A stretch of DNA of 64,000 bases from positions 2,861,001 to 2,925,000 of the forward strand of contig NZ_CP024848.1 in the NCBI RefSeq assembly GCF_003352005.1, in the 5' to 3' direction. The DNA is from Oceanobacillus zhaokaii (GTDB lineage Bacteria > Bacillota > Bacilli > Bacillales > Amphibacillaceae). Both the position numbers and the translations under genes were made by a program. Each line of letters begins with the position of its first letter. The first letter of the stretch is position 1. Below the pieces are notes generated by a model. That model was not told where the DNA came from, searched no databases, and saw only the letters and a list, made by a program, of their open reading frames with translations. This document shows positions 8,728 through 20,355 of the stretch, one piece after another.

Positions 8728-9438
8728 TTAAATTTGTTCTAATGCCTTGTGATTACCATAGGTTGGTGTTGGAGTGTTGATGCTTGCTGCCCATCTTACC
8801 CCATTTTTAATAACTTGCTGAATGTCTTTATGGTGGTACGTTGGATGCGTTTCATGTCCTGGCTGGAAGTAGAAAATCTTCCCCTTACCTCGTTTAAAGG
8901 TTGCTCCACTGCGAAATACTTCCCCACCTGAAAACCAGCCAATGAATATTAACTCATCTGGTGCTGGTATATCAAAGTGCTCACCATACATTTCTTCCTG
9001 CTCCAGTTCGATATACTGACCAATCCCTTCAGTTATTGGATGAGTAGGATCAACAACCCATAAACGTTCTTTATCCCCCGCTTCTCGCCACTTCAGATCA
9101 CAGCCAGTACCCATCAGCGTTTTAAATATCTTCGAAAAATGGGCCGAATGCAAAACGATTAACCCCATTCCTTCGAGGACACGATGTTTAACCTTTTCAA
9201 CAACCTCATCGCTCACTTCGTCATGTGCTAGATGTCCCCACCAAATTAACACATCCGTATTTGCTAACACTTCATCCGTTAATCCATGTTCCGGTTCATC
9301 CAATGTTGCTGTTTTCACATTTTCATAGTCTTCTTGTAGAAATGCTGCGATAGTTCCATGGATCCCATTTGGGTAGATTTCCGCAACTTCCAGATCCTTT
9401 TTCTCATGACGATATTCGTTCCATACGACGATATTCAT
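8728..9438 (-). CDS. ThuA-like protein (trehalose utilisation family)
   Basis: A 236-residue protein of the ThuA family (glutamine-amidotransferase-like fold). It begins [15 protein letters not shown] and has [40 protein letters not shown] and [16 protein letters not shown], the segments that define ThuA. In rhizobia ThuA/ThuB work on trehalose, maltose and sucrose by way of 3-keto derivatives, ThuB being a Gfo/Idh/MocA enzyme; the two such enzymes immediately downstream fit that pairing. ThuA's own chemistry is not well defined. It follows the LacI gene by 82 bases and may be controlled by it. Confidence 0.87.
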   Translation of the reverse strand: MNIVVWNEYRHEKKDLEVAEIYPNGIHGTIAAFLQEDYENVKTATLDEPEHGLTDEVLANTDVLIWWGHLAHDEVSDEVVEKVKHRVLEGMGLIVLHSAHFSKIFKTLMGTGCDLKWREAGDKERLWVVDPTHPITEGIGQYIELEQEEMYGEHFDIPAPDELIFIGWFSGGEVFRSGATFKRGKGKIFYFQPGHETHPTYHHKDIQQVIKNGVRWAASINTPTPTYGNHKALEQI

Positions 9439-9520
9439 AATTGTATTCCTCCTATTTGTACTGCATACACTAGTATTCTTTCTTACTTTGTAACATTCCT
9501 CTTTAGAGACAATATTTTTC

Positions 9521-10540
9521 CTACCTGCGACTAATAACTGAATCTCGGTAAACGATGTTATGCGGAATAATAATTCTTTTTGCGGGCTCTGACTTATTAT
9601 TTGTTTTGTTTATTATCGCTTCTGCCGACTTTGCACCTAAATCATAAATATGAACATCAACAGTAGTGAGCGCTGGACGGATTATTTCTGAAAGATAGAC
9701 ATTGTTAAAGCTTACAATTGAAATGTCTTCTGGAACTCGTATATTTGACTTTTCTAGCATACTCACCACCCCAAGACTAATTAAATCATCACTTACAACG
9801 ATTGCTGTTGGACGATGTTTCATAGCTAAGATGCACTCGACGGCTTCCTGACCACCCGACTTTAGAAATTCCGTTTGGATTCTATATTCATCGACATTAG
9901 GTAATCCTGCTTCCTCTAATGCAACTTGATACCCTGATTCGCGATCCATCGTCACCATCAAGTCCCTTGATCCTCCTATAAAAGCAATTCGTTCATGTAA
10001 CTGTTCGATTAAATAATTTGTTATCTCTTTTCCAGCTTTAAAATTATCATTATCTACATGTGTGACTTGCTCAATATCTTCAACCGGCTTTCCTACGATG
10101 ACAAATGGAAAATCTTGTTCACGTAAAAAGTTTGTTACACCATCATTTATTCGAGAGTAAAGTAGAATTACACCATCCACTGAGCCACCATAGACCATAC
10201 TTTTTACTTCACTTAAAATTTCCTCTTCCGATTGTCCGCTAGAAAGTGTAATTGAATATTCATTTTTATGAGTAACAGATCCGATTCCGCGTAAAACCTC
10301 TGGAAAAAATGGATTTTGTAATGCTTTGTCAGCAGATGAAGACATAACAACTCCAATCGCATTGGATGATTTCACAACTAGATTACGAGCATGAATGTTA
10401 GGATAATATCCTAAATCCTTCATTGCTTTTCTAACCTTTTTCTTTGTTTCTGTACTTATTCTTGGATTATCTGCAATAACTCTAGATACTGTAGAGGGAG
10501 ATACTCCGGTTGCCTTTGCTACGTCTTTAATTGTTACCAT
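9521..10540 (-). CDS. LacI-family transcriptional regulator
   Basis: A 339-residue LacI/GalR repressor. The N-terminal helix-turn-helix is complete ([20 protein letters not shown]) with a hinge helix near residue 55, followed by the periplasmic-binding-protein-like sensor domain ([62 protein letters not shown]). It lies between the mdx transport genes and the ThuA/dehydrogenase genes, all in one direction, so it probably controls maltodextrin use like B. subtilis MalR (YvdE). LacI-type operator candidates lie in the mdxE/neopullulanase divergent region. Function as a maltose-responsive regulator is inferred from context. Confidence 0.9.
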   Translation of the reverse strand: MVTIKDVAKATGVSPSTVSRVIADNPRISTETKKKVRKAMKDLGYYPNIHARNLVVKSSNAIGVVMSSSADKALQNPFFPEVLRGIGSVTHKNEYSITLSSGQSEEEILSEVKSMVYGGSVDGVILLYSRINDGVTNFLREQDFPFVIVGKPVEDIEQVTHVDNDNFKAGKEITNYLIEQLHERIAFIGGSRDLMVTMDRESGYQVALEEAGLPNVDEYRIQTEFLKSGGQEAVECILAMKHRPTAIVVSDDLISLGVVSMLEKSNIRVPEDISIVSFNNVYLSEIIRPALTTVDVHIYDLGAKSAEAIINKTNNKSEPAKRIIIPHNIVYRDSVISRR

Positions 10541-10616
10541 TCTCTCACCATCTAATCTTTATTTACTTCATTTTTTGTCGCTGCTATTTAGATCAAATGC
10601 GAACTAAGCAGGCGCA

Positions 10617-11438
10617 TTATACTGCTGCGTCATCATTGAAACGAGTTTTATAGAAAACAGCTAATATCATGAGTACCGTTCCGAATGACTGAATCATTAG
10701 CATCGTGATCATATCATATCGAATGAGTCCGATAACCATTGATATTACGGAAGCTAGCCCCATCGCATTTACAATTAAATTTACGGATTCTTTAAAAGTT
10801 TTTATGGAAGAAAATTGTCCTTTTCTTGTAAAATAGATGAAAATGGATGATCCTAGTACGATAAATACAATGCTAGCGAGTGACAGACTAAAAACAGCAA
10901 GAATTAGACTTCCGACAATAAATCCTTTATTTTGTATGAACCATTGCTGTGATATAGCAGTTTTCAATTCATCAATCGTTGTCACATTATCTAAGGTAAA
11001 ATCCTTTGTATATGTCACTTCTGAAATCGGATTGTTTCCTTCTTTTATTATCAGTTTATCTGCTAGAAATATTATTGCATTTTCTTCCTTGATCAGTTCA
11101 TCTGCCTCTACTTTTGATATATCCCCACCAATCACCCCTTTATTACTTGTATAAAGGAAGCTGGAAGGTAATTCCATTCTCCCGTTTGTGAATTTCGCTT
11201 CTTTCACCTCTGTAACTACAGATTCATCAATTAATGCGAATGCATTTGGAAAAGTTCCTTCGATAGGGAATGCGTCCATTTTTGCAAAGTTTAAGGAGAC
11301 TGGTATCATTATCAAAGCATTTAAAAACAGGAAAATAATAATAATTTGCAACCAATTTAGTTGATGACGTCCTCTAAAAACTTTTACTGGTGTCCATATT
11401 GTCTTAATATAATTTAATGGGAAAATATCTGTTTTCAT
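10617..11438 (-). CDS. yvdJ: DUF1189 membrane protein (YvdJ-like), maltodextrin operon
   Basis: A 273-residue integral membrane protein. One transmembrane helix lies near residues 30-50 (LQIIIIFLFLNALIMIPVSL) and four more after about residue 170, with an extracytoplasmic domain between. Length, topology and place directly after mdxG match YvdJ of the B. subtilis yvd/mdx operon, a DUF1189 protein of unknown function linked to maltodextrin use. It follows mdxG by 43 bases and precedes the LacI gene. Family call rests mainly on architecture and synteny. Confidence 0.75.
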   Translation of the reverse strand: MKTDIFPLNYIKTIWTPVKVFRGRHQLNWLQIIIIFLFLNALIMIPVSLNFAKMDAFPIEGTFPNAFALIDESVVTEVKEAKFTNGRMELPSSFLYTSNKGVIGGDISKVEADELIKEENAIIFLADKLIIKEGNNPISEVTYTKDFTLDNVTTIDELKTAISQQWFIQNKGFIVGSLILAVFSLSLASIVFIVLGSSIFIYFTRKGQFSSIKTFKESVNLIVNAMGLASVISMVIGLIRYDMITMLMIQSFGTVLMILAVFYKTRFNDDAAV

Positions 11439-11481
11439 TTACTCACTTCATTTCTCTAAAATTAGCAGCATTACCCCAATG

Positions 11482-12330
11482 CTAACCTTTTGTTCCACCT
11501 GCAGTTAATCCTGATACAAAATTCTTTTGCAGCATAAAGAATAGGATACTAATTGGTACAGCAATTAAGATTGCCCCAGCTGCAAAAAGTGCTACTTTTT
11601 GATTCATTGGATTATTAATAAAGGTTTGCAGTCCTATTGCTACTGTGAAATTATCAGGTGTACGCAACAGGAACCTTGCAAGCATATATTCTCCAAATGG
11701 TGCCATGAAGGCCCACAGGGCTTGAACAGCTAGCATTGGTTTCACCAAAGGCAATACAATTTGGATAAATATTCGAAAATGGCCTGCTCCATCAAGCTTA
11801 GCGGATTCATCCAAGTCAATTGGCACCGTATCAAAATATCCCTTCATCAGCCAAGTATTCATAGGAATGCCCCCACCAATGTAGATGAATATTAAGAACC
11901 AATTTTGGTCCAATGCACCAAAAAGCAAGGCCATAACATAGAAAGCAGTTAATGCAGCAGTCGTCGGTACCATTTGAATAATTAAAAAGAACATTAAACT
12001 TCTTTTTCTTCCAATGAAACGATATCTGCTATACGTATAACCGGCTAACGTAATGATCGCAACTTGGACAACCATCGTAATAACAGCAATAATTAAAGTA
12101 TTCAAATACCAATCACCATATAGGGTTTCAGTAAATAGTCTCCTGAAATTATCTAGCGTCCAATTAGCATTAAAGTTCAAGTCAAAAGCAGTTATATTTC
12201 CTGCTTTAAATGCTGAGCTTGCTGTTATCAATAGTGGATAAATGATAATAATTGCTAATAGGATAAGATAAAAGTAAGTAAAGAACTTGCTTAGAGACAG
12301 GGAAAATTTTTGGGATTTAAAGAGATTCAT
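11482..12330 (-). CDS. mdxG: maltodextrin ABC transporter permease MdxG
   Basis: A 282-residue MalG-type inner-membrane permease with six predicted helices. The EAA loop contacting the ATPase is clear: [20 protein letters not shown]. The start follows the mdxF stop by two bases, so the two are translationally linked. With MdxE and MdxF it forms the importer for maltose/maltodextrins. No ATPase gene is present in the cluster; Bacillus relatives use a shared ATPase (MsmX) encoded elsewhere, which I assume here. Confidence 0.9.
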   Translation of the reverse strand: MNLFKSQKFSLSLSKFFTYFYLILLAIIIIYPLLITASSAFKAGNITAFDLNFNANWTLDNFRRLFTETLYGDWYLNTLIIAVITMVVQVAIITLAGYTYSRYRFIGRKRSLMFFLIIQMVPTTAALTAFYVMALLFGALDQNWFLIFIYIGGGIPMNTWLMKGYFDTVPIDLDESAKLDGAGHFRIFIQIVLPLVKPMLAVQALWAFMAPFGEYMLARFLLRTPDNFTVAIGLQTFINNPMNQKVALFAAGAILIAVPISILFFMLQKNFVSGLTAGGTKG

Positions 12331-12332
12331 TA

Positions 12333-13637
12333 TTAATCCTCCATTTCAAAAGCTCTTGTTCTTTTAAATACAAGTAAGGAAATAATAATTACAAAGGCAG
12401 AAATAAACAATGTTACCGCTGCTGCCACAGAATATTGTGGTGAAGTTCCAGTTGTTAGTTTATATATCCAGGAAATTAAAATATCAGTTGATCCTGCTCC
12501 TGCACCGATACTGCCTGGGCCACCTTCATTAAATAGATAAATCATCGTGAAATTATTAAAGTTACCTGTATACTGTGTAATAAAAATAGGTGCAGCTATC
12601 ATGAATATCGTAGGCAATGTAATATGCCTGAATCGTTTAATTGCGTTTGCACCATCAATTTTCGCTGCTTCATATTGTTCTTCTGGAATGGATTGTAAAA
12701 TACCTGACACCAAAACATATATATAAGGAAAACCTAACCATCCTTGAATCATAATAATTGCAATTTTAGTCCAAAATGGATCTGTCTTCCATGGAATCGC
12801 ACCTAAATCAATAAATGGCAGAAGCGAATCTAAAAGCGGAATTACTTGTGTATTTATTGCACCAATGCTGTCATTAAACATATTTGAGAAACTCATAATG
12901 GTAATAAACGCAGGTACAGCCCATGGCAGCAAGAAGATAATACCAAAGAATCTTTTAGCGATGATGAATTTTTGATTTAATACGACCGCAGTAAAGACAC
13001 CGATAACAATTTGCAAGGTTGTTGCACATACTGTCCAAATAATCGTCCAGCTTAAAACAGACATGAATGTATCTCTATATGAACTTAGAAGAAATATACT
13101 GACAAAGTTCTTAAATCCTACCCAATCAATTAAACTAGCTGGTGGAATATGATAGAAATCATAGTTTGTAAAAGCGATCAGTAATGTTACTAAAACTGGA
13201 AAGATAATGGCGAATATCATTGCAAGATATGCTGGAATTGTTAATAAGTATGGAAAACCACTGTCAGAGACATTGCTCATGATCGATTTAATAGTAGTAT
13301 TTACCTTTTTATTTTCAACCCATAATTTCGCAACTTTCCTTGCATCATATATGTTAACAATATAAAACAGTAAAAAGATAGCAATGATGAGGAGCTGCAA
13401 GGAGCCTTCAATCAGCATGAATAGAGAGTGATGCTCTCCTGCAACACTGCCGAGTGAAACCAATCCAGCTAATGCACCCGCACCAAACCCTATCATTTCT
13501 ATAATAAATAACAGAAAAACAGCTAGAAATACGATTCCTTTAAAAACTTGTTTATTATAAAATTGGCCTAACCCTGGAATAAAAGAGAGCAATGTCGCAT
13601 TTCGAATGCGCTTTATATCTAGCTCTGTGTACTTCAC
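12333..13637 (-). CDS. mdxF: maltodextrin ABC transporter permease MdxF
   Basis: A 434-residue MalF-type permease. As in Bacillus MdxF, it carries an N-terminal extension with extra membrane helices (about residues 15-100) before the transporter core. The EAA loop reads [20 protein letters not shown] near residue 325. It pairs with MdxG (two-base gap) and lies 90 bases after mdxE, with a 12-bp hairpin between mdxE and mdxF that could let the binding protein be made in excess. Specificity for maltodextrin is from family and neighbours. Confidence 0.9.
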   Translation of the reverse strand: MKYTELDIKRIRNATLLSFIPGLGQFYNKQVFKGIVFLAVFLLFIIEMIGFGAGALAGLVSLGSVAGEHHSLFMLIEGSLQLLIIAIFLLFYIVNIYDARKVAKLWVENKKVNTTIKSIMSNVSDSGFPYLLTIPAYLAMIFAIIFPVLVTLLIAFTNYDFYHIPPASLIDWVGFKNFVSIFLLSSYRDTFMSVLSWTIIWTVCATTLQIVIGVFTAVVLNQKFIIAKRFFGIIFLLPWAVPAFITIMSFSNMFNDSIGAINTQVIPLLDSLLPFIDLGAIPWKTDPFWTKIAIIMIQGWLGFPYIYVLVSGILQSIPEEQYEAAKIDGANAIKRFRHITLPTIFMIAAPIFITQYTGNFNNFTMIYLFNEGGPGSIGAGAGSTDILISWIYKLTTGTSPQYSVAAAVTLFISAFVIIISLLVFKRTRAFEMED

Positions 13638-13682
13638 AATTATTTCACTCCCCCTAAAAGTGCACTTTCTCTAAGAATGAGA

Positions 13683-13714
13683 TTTGGCAGAGATCAGAGT
13701 TAATCTCTGCCAAA
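13683..13714 (-). terminator. intercistronic hairpin between mdxE and mdxF
   Basis: TTTGGCAGAGAT (13683-13694) pairs perfectly with ATCTCTGCCAAA (13703-13714). It lies just after the mdxE stop inside the operon and could be a partial terminator or mRNA-stability element giving more MdxE than MdxFG, a common arrangement for binding-protein genes. Confidence 0.65.
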
Positions 13715-13726
13715 AATTGCAGGATA

Positions 13727-15004
13727 TTATTGATACTTCTGTTCGATATTTCCGCTAATTACTTCAACTGCATCATTTGCCGATTGTTCAGGTGTTTTAT
13801 TCCCAGATGCACTATCAAACATTAATGTTTGTGCACCAGTCCAAACTTCTGCCATTTCTGGAATATTCGGCATAGGAACAGCAGAATTATATTGGTTAAT
13901 TACAGCTATCGTTAATTCGTCGTCCCCTTGGGCTACAACTTCTCTTGTATTTTGATTAGCAGGAACCTCAGCATTCATTTCAACTAACAGTTGTTGATTT
14001 TCATCATTTGTTACAAAATCCAACCAATTTTGTGCAGCCTCTTTGTTTTCAGCATAATTACTGATAATCCAGCCTTTACCACCAGCGAAAGGTTGGTAAT
14101 TTTCTCCATTTGGCAATGTTGGAATTGTTGAAACACCATAATTAACTCCTGCTTCTGTATAATTATTTGCGGACCATGGTCCACCAATAATGGCTGCAGC
14201 TTTTCCGTTTGTAAATTGCTCATCAATAAAGTTACCGGAAGTAGTAGCATCTAGCATACCCTGTGGCCAAATATCCTTTAACCAGTGCGTTGCATATTCA
14301 ATAGCTTCAATAGATTCAGCTGTGTTTAGTCCGATATCTGATGTATCGGTTCCTTCATCACCAAAAACATATCCACCATAACCAGAAAGTAAGCCATATG
14401 AATTATAGAAATCCAGCCAATTTGCTAAAAATGCTGTGCTCTTTCCTGATTCAGATTCAAAAGCAAACCTTTCATCTTCTGTTAATTTTTCAATTTCTTC
14501 AAACGTAGCTGGAGCCTTATCAATTAAGTCTTTGTTGTAATACATAATTAAAGATTCAATAACAAAAGGTGATCCGTAAACCTTTTCATTTATTGTGACT
14601 TGCTGCTGATCAACTTCATCATATCTACCATCATCCGGAAGCGTTACTTCAGCTAAATGACCTTGTTGGCCCAAATTTCCAATTCTATCATACGGTGCAA
14701 TCATTACATCTGGAGCAAGCCCCGCTGGACCGTCTAATGGTAAAGCCTCTAAAGTGTCAAATAAATCTCTTTCAGTTACTGTAACAGTAACATCGTATTC
14801 TTCTTCAAATTTGGGAACGATTTCATTTACAAAATCAATATAGCCTTCCTCAATCCCGACTTCTAAAGTCGCAGAACTGCTATCCCCACTGTCCTCACCA
14901 CTTCCACTGGTGGAAGTATCCTCACTATCACTGCATGCGGCTAAGAATAATGAACCAGATACTGCTAATCCGAGAGCCATTTTTTTCCAACCTATAGTAT
15001 TCAT
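13727..15004 (-). CDS. mdxE: maltodextrin-binding lipoprotein MdxE
   Basis: A 425-residue extracellular solute-binding protein (family 1). The signal peptide ends in the lipobox SGSLFLAAC, so it is a lipoprotein at the outer face of the membrane. A Ser/Asp/Gly-rich linker (about residues 25-45) precedes the binding domain, which contains IIGGPWSANNYTEAG and YQPFAGGKGWIISNYAENKE, typical of maltodextrin-binding proteins. It is the first gene of the mdxEFG-yvdJ-lacI run, divergent from a neopullulanase gene. LacI/CcpA-type sites and a promoter lie upstream. Confidence 0.92.
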   Translation of the reverse strand: MNTIGWKKMALGLAVSGSLFLAACSDSEDTSTSGSGEDSGDSSSATLEVGIEEGYIDFVNEIVPKFEEEYDVTVTVTERDLFDTLEALPLDGPAGLAPDVMIAPYDRIGNLGQQGHLAEVTLPDDGRYDEVDQQQVTINEKVYGSPFVIESLIMYYNKDLIDKAPATFEEIEKLTEDERFAFESESGKSTAFLANWLDFYNSYGLLSGYGGYVFGDEGTDTSDIGLNTAESIEAIEYATHWLKDIWPQGMLDATTSGNFIDEQFTNGKAAAIIGGPWSANNYTEAGVNYGVSTIPTLPNGENYQPFAGGKGWIISNYAENKEAAQNWLDFVTNDENQQLLVEMNAEVPANQNTREVVAQGDDELTIAVINQYNSAVPMPNIPEMAEVWTGAQTLMFDSASGNKTPEQSANDAVEVISGNIEQKYQ

Positions 15005-15265
15005 TGTTATTTCCTCCCCTTATCTGTTTATCAAATCTCTTTAACTAAAACAAACTAATTCCCCTACTTTGCGGTCTGATAATTCTAACCATCTAATACA
15101 TTGGTTTTAGGCTAACCAACATTAATTCTTTATAAGATTAAATGTATCCTAGCCTGACTCGTTATTATTCCGTAGAAATTCAAAGATAACATGACCTTAA
15201 CATTCGCATCCACGATTTCCCTTTCAATCATTTCCCCCTTTTAGCATGATAGCAGGCAAACAAGA

Positions 15266-15285
15266 TTGTGAAAACGTTTGCGCAA
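15266..15285. promoter_or_regulatory. LacI-family/cre-like operator between mdxE and the neopullulanase gene
   Basis: TTGTGAAAACGTTTGCGCAA is a near-perfect palindrome centred on CG. It matches 13 of 15 cre positions and keeps the AAACGTTT core. It lies just downstream of the predicted mdxE transcription start, a repressing position for CcpA or the local LacI regulator. Confidence 0.65.
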
Positions 15286-15296
15286 CTTATAAATTT

Positions 15297-15325
15297 ATTA
15301 TAGCCCGTCTTGAAACCTAATGCAA
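15297..15325 (-). promoter_or_regulatory. predicted promoter of the mdx operon
   Basis: Minus strand TATAAT (15297-15302) with TTGCAT (15320-15325) 17 bases upstream. It is flanked by two operator-like sites, one overlapping the -35. The -35 is a weak match. Confidence 0.5.
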
Positions 15326-15334
15326 TCGTTTTCA
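15320..15334. promoter_or_regulatory. catabolite-responsive element (cre)
   Basis: ATGCAATCGTTTTCA matches the cre consensus WTGNAANCGNWNNCW at every fixed position. It overlaps the proposed -35 of the mdx promoter, so glucose repression by CcpA is likely. Confidence 0.65.
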
Positions 15335-15404
15335 CTATTTTTTTATGAAAAACATTTTTTCATTAGGACTTCACGAAAATACAAGATTTATTAAAGAATT
15401 GTAA

Positions 15405-15433
15405 TTGACAATATAAAAATCCTGCTGTACATT
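15405..15433 (+). promoter_or_regulatory. predicted promoter toward the neopullulanase gene
   Basis: TTGACA (15405-15410), a 17-base spacer, then TACATT (15428-15433). The -35 is perfect and the -10 is 4 of 6. The transcript would start near 15440, upstream of a strong terminator-like hairpin. Confidence 0.5.
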
Positions 15434-15475
15434 GAATTTATAAATAATAAGGGCAATGCTTTGTTTATTAACAAC

Positions 15476-15510
15476 AACCCCGTTTTCCAATATAGGAAAG
15501 CGGGGTTTTA
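15476..15510 (+). terminator. intrinsic terminator in the leader of the neopullulanase gene
   Basis: AACCCCGTTTTCC pairs with GGAAAGCGGGGTT (one G-U), loop AATATA, followed by TTAT. It lies about 35 bases after the predicted start and about 90 bases before the gene, so transcription must either read through it or begin after it. Confidence 0.65.
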
Positions 15511-15586
15511 TGTACTTAGAAGTAAAAAATGATAATACTTTCTAACATTACAGTTACATAGACTTAGCTAAGCTCGACTCTTCTAA

Positions 15587-17386
<1,800 letters not shown>

Positions 17387-17402
17387 GCATGTACCGCTAT
17401 TG

Positions 17403-17442
17403 GAAAAGAAGTGCTTGGATAAGAAAATTGGTACTTCTTTTC
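17403..17442 (+). terminator. terminator after the neopullulanase gene
   Basis: GAAAAGAAGT (17403-17412) pairs with ACTTCTTTTC (17433-17442) and ends in a T-rich stretch, starting 17 bases after the stop codon. Confidence 0.55.
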
Positions 17443-17879
17443 TAATCATTTCATGGCAAAATAAGGCTCCATCATCTTTGGCTAATTTTCACCTCTGATA
17501 TAAACAACACTTTCTTATCCTTCTCATTCACTCTTCAAATTAAACTTTACTCTTATTACATGCAATCGCATCTATACAGGACGATGGTATCTCCTAACAA
17601 GGCCTCATTTGTAAATTTACTTAAATTGGACGGACCCACGTTGCATTTCCTTTCACATTTAATTTCTATTAATTATACTTTACCATCACTCTATAATGAT
17701 TCTGTTTTAACCCCTGACAGGCAGTTAGCCTCCTTTAGCTAGCAGAATTATTTAGTTTTTAATAATTAATTAACAATTTCTTTAGACATTTTTAATAATT
17801 ATCCATTATACTCTTAATATAATGAAAAGAATTTGATATTATCGAAGTAGGCATAGATTAGTATTTTTTGGAGGTTAAG

Positions 17880-17956
17880 AAACTATAATACTTTCTTTCT
17901 GCATAAGTGCAACTAATGGTGTCACTGATGAGCATGGTGACAACAAAGTTTTCTAA
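17880..17956 (-). repeat. dispersed two-hairpin element, copy 1 (inverted)
   Basis: The reverse complement starts TTAGAAAACTTTGTTGTCAC and contains TTAGTTGCACTTATGCAG, matching the other copies at 30.3, 47.9, 48.2 and 58.6 kb. It sits directly in front of the ugtP ribosome binding site. The 584-base gap (17387-17970) otherwise holds one terminator and no gene I can support. Confidence 0.7.
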
Positions 17957-17970
17957 CGAAAGGTGATTGG

Positions 17971-19113
17971 ATGATACAGAATTCGAAAATATTGATATTA
18001 ACCGGTAGTTACGGAAATGGTCATTTAAAGGTTTCGAAAACGCTTAAAGAAACGTTTCTGAAAAACGGATGCAATGAAGTCATTGAGTCTGACTTATATT
18101 TAGAAGCCCACCCCCTCTTAACGAAGGCGACGAAGTTTTTATATATTAAGAGCTTTTCATATGGTCAGAAGCTATATGGTTCCTTCTATTACGCAGGCAA
18201 TAAAGATAAGAATAGCTTGCCCTTAGATTTTATGAACTACTATGGTAGAAAAACGCTTGCAAATTTAGTGAAGGCCTTTAATCCCGATATTATCATTAAT
18301 ACATTTCCAATGGTCGTTGTTCCAGAATTCCTGAGGAAATCCGGTTCGCCTATTCCGATGGTAAATGTCTTAACAGATTTTGGCCTGCATAATAACTGGA
18401 CACATGAAGAAATTACGCGATATTTTGTTGCATCAGAAGATTTGAAAGCTGCTATGGTAAAAAAGGGGATTTCACCAGATAAAATTAAAGTTTCGGGGAT
18501 ACCAATCGAACCAAGCTTTGAACAGCAATCTGATCGTGCTTCATTAGTTGAATCATATGGTTTAAATTCCGATAAGCCTCTCACTTTACTTGCTTCTGGT
18601 GCTTATGGTGTGTTGAAAAATATGGTAGATATCGTCAATCGTCTTCTTAACATTGAGGATAATCAGGTGATTGTTGTTTGTGGACACAATAAAAAACTCA
18701 AAACGAATTTAATCAATAAATTCGGTGAGAATAAAAATGTGCAAATTTTAGGCTATACAAATAAAATGGACGACTTAATGAAAATGGCTACTGTAATGGT
18801 AACGAAGCCTGGTGGAATCACATTAAGTGAAGCATTAGCCGTACAGGTTCCATTAATTTTATATCGCTCTGTTCCCGGTCAAGAACGGGAAAATGCTATA
18901 TTTTTTGAACAAAATGGGGCTTCTCTTAACGTTGGCAACCCTGACAAACTCATCGATGCAATAACGAATGTAATTTCCGACGATAAGCTGCGACGGGAGA
19001 TGAAGCGTCAGATGAAATCCTTATACCATGCCAATGCATCTGAAGTTATTTATGATAATGTTAGTGAGATAATTGCTAGCGAACAAATAAAACTAAAGAA
19101 GGAAATTATTTAA
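17971..19113 (+). CDS. ugtP: processive diacylglycerol beta-glucosyltransferase UgtP
   Basis: A 380-residue MGDG-synthase-like glycosyltransferase that moves glucose from UDP-glucose to diacylglycerol, making the glycolipid anchor for lipoteichoic acid. It acts at the inner face of the membrane. Signatures: N-terminal ILTGSYGNGHLKVSKTL, NTFPMVVVPEFLRKSG, and the nucleotide-sugar site VTKPGGITLSEALAVQVPLI. The start has GAAAGGTGATTGG upstream. It is followed after three bases by an LtaA-type flippase gene, the same pairing as in staphylococci. GalU (55.7 kb) would supply UDP-glucose. Confidence 0.93.
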   Translation: MIQNSKILILTGSYGNGHLKVSKTLKETFLKNGCNEVIESDLYLEAHPLLTKATKFLYIKSFSYGQKLYGSFYYAGNKDKNSLPLDFMNYYGRKTLANLVKAFNPDIIINTFPMVVVPEFLRKSGSPIPMVNVLTDFGLHNNWTHEEITRYFVASEDLKAAMVKKGISPDKIKVSGIPIEPSFEQQSDRASLVESYGLNSDKPLTLLASGAYGVLKNMVDIVNRLLNIEDNQVIVVCGHNKKLKTNLINKFGENKNVQILGYTNKMDDLMKMATVMVTKPGGITLSEALAVQVPLILYRSVPGQERENAIFFEQNGASLNVGNPDKLIDAITNVISDDKLRREMKRQMKSLYHANASEVIYDNVSEIIASEQIKLKKEII

Positions 19114-19116
19114 CAA

Positions 19117-20298
19117 ATGGCTATTCTTAAAGGCATTTCCGCTAAGCAGGAATTTTTCTTACTTGTGATCGCCCTTTTTCTCATCGAATTTGTGCGCGGC
19201 GCATTTATTTTTAGCTTTCTCCCTGGATTATCGATTCATCCTTTAGGGATTTCTTTAACGATAATCGGGGTGGCGGTATCCATTCATTTTATTGGGGATT
19301 CTGTAACAAACCTAATCATTGGTTATGTTATGAAACCACTTGGCAGCAATCTTGTGATTCATTTAAGCTTTTTTATTTCTTTGGTTAGCTTAACAATTGC
19401 TGCTACATGGACAAATAGTTTCACAATGATTTTTAGTGCCCTTTTATTAGGGATTGGTGTCTGCCCGCTTTGGATTATTTTATTAGCAAAAGCAGGAAAT
19501 AAAAAACGTGGTCAAAATATTAGCATTGTTTATTTTGGCTGGCTTTCAGGAATCGGTGCAGGGCTTGTTACGATGAACCACTTTTTGCAGTTTAATATCC
19601 ATCATATTTTGTGGTTTCTGCCAATACTCGTTCTCCTCGGTTGGATAATTTATAGCCTTGCCAACAAAGGGGACATATCCTATCGTCATTCCGATTTAAA
19701 GGAGCAACGAGATATTACGTTCCGCTTATTAAAAACAAGTAAGGTGGTTGTACCTGGATTAATATTTCAGGGCATTGCAATCGGCATGATTATCCCTATT
19801 CTCCCAGCATTTGCAATTAATGTTCTGGGGGTAACCACGAATCAGTATTCCTTGTTAATGCTGTTAGGTGGAGGAAGTGCACTGTTATTTCTCGTACCAA
19901 TCGGAAAGCTAGTCGATCGTATTACCAATAAATTAATTCTGTTTATAATAGGCCTATGTCTGCTTGCAATGTCACTATTATTTTTAATTATTAGCCCAAA
20001 TCTTGCTGTAACAATCTCAATCGTTGTTTTTCTAGGGATATGTTATGCCCTATATTTACCCGCTTGGAATTCTTTTATTGCGAGCTACATTCCAGAAAAT
20101 CTAAAGGAGGCCGGTTGGGGAATATTCTCGGCATTACAAGGGTTTGGCGTAATGATTGGACCTACAGTTGGTAGTATTTTGGCCCATCAAAACAATATTA
20201 TCACTACAATACAATTCAGTGCAGGTATTTTCGGATTGACTGCTGTCATCTATTTATTTTATTCATTATGGTATAGAAATAAGAATTTATTGCTGTAA
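19117..20298 (+). CDS. ltaA: LtaA-like glycolipid flippase (MFS)
   Basis: A 393-residue, twelve-helix major facilitator protein. Placement three bases after ugtP indicates the LtaA role: moving diglucosyl-diacylglycerol across the membrane for lipoteichoic acid assembly. Visible are the hydrophobic helices, the mid-protein loop around residues 185-205 (rich in charged residues) and a second-half motif IGKLVDRITNKLILF resembling the MFS loop 2-3. Its ribosome binding site (GAAGGAAA) lies inside the ugtP 3' end. The call depends partly on synteny. Confidence 0.85.
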   Translation: MAILKGISAKQEFFLLVIALFLIEFVRGAFIFSFLPGLSIHPLGISLTIIGVAVSIHFIGDSVTNLIIGYVMKPLGSNLVIHLSFFISLVSLTIAATWTNSFTMIFSALLLGIGVCPLWIILLAKAGNKKRGQNISIVYFGWLSGIGAGLVTMNHFLQFNIHHILWFLPILVLLGWIIYSLANKGDISYRHSDLKEQRDITFRLLKTSKVVVPGLIFQGIAIGMIIPILPAFAINVLGVTTNQYSLLMLLGGGSALLFLVPIGKLVDRITNKLILFIIGLCLLAMSLLFLIISPNLAVTISIVVFLGICYALYLPAWNSFIASYIPENLKEAGWGIFSALQGFGVMIGPTVGSILAHQNNIITTIQFSAGIFGLTAVIYLFYSLWYRNKNLLL

Positions 20299-20312
20299 CA
20301 TCTGTTTATATC

Positions 20313-20355
20313 AATAAGTAAAGCCGAGTTTTTAGAAAACTCGGCTTTACTTATT
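20313..20355. terminator. bidirectional terminator between ltaA and a VOC gene
   Basis: A perfect 20-bp stem, AATAAGTAAAGCCGAGTTTT against its complement, with a three-base loop. It serves the convergent ltaA and VOC genes and overlaps the VOC stop codon by two bases. Confidence 0.9.

Noticed and set aside
17560..17742. 60-residue frame upstream of ugtP
   Set aside because: No ribosome binding site, no recognisable sequence features, and lies in an AT-rich gap.
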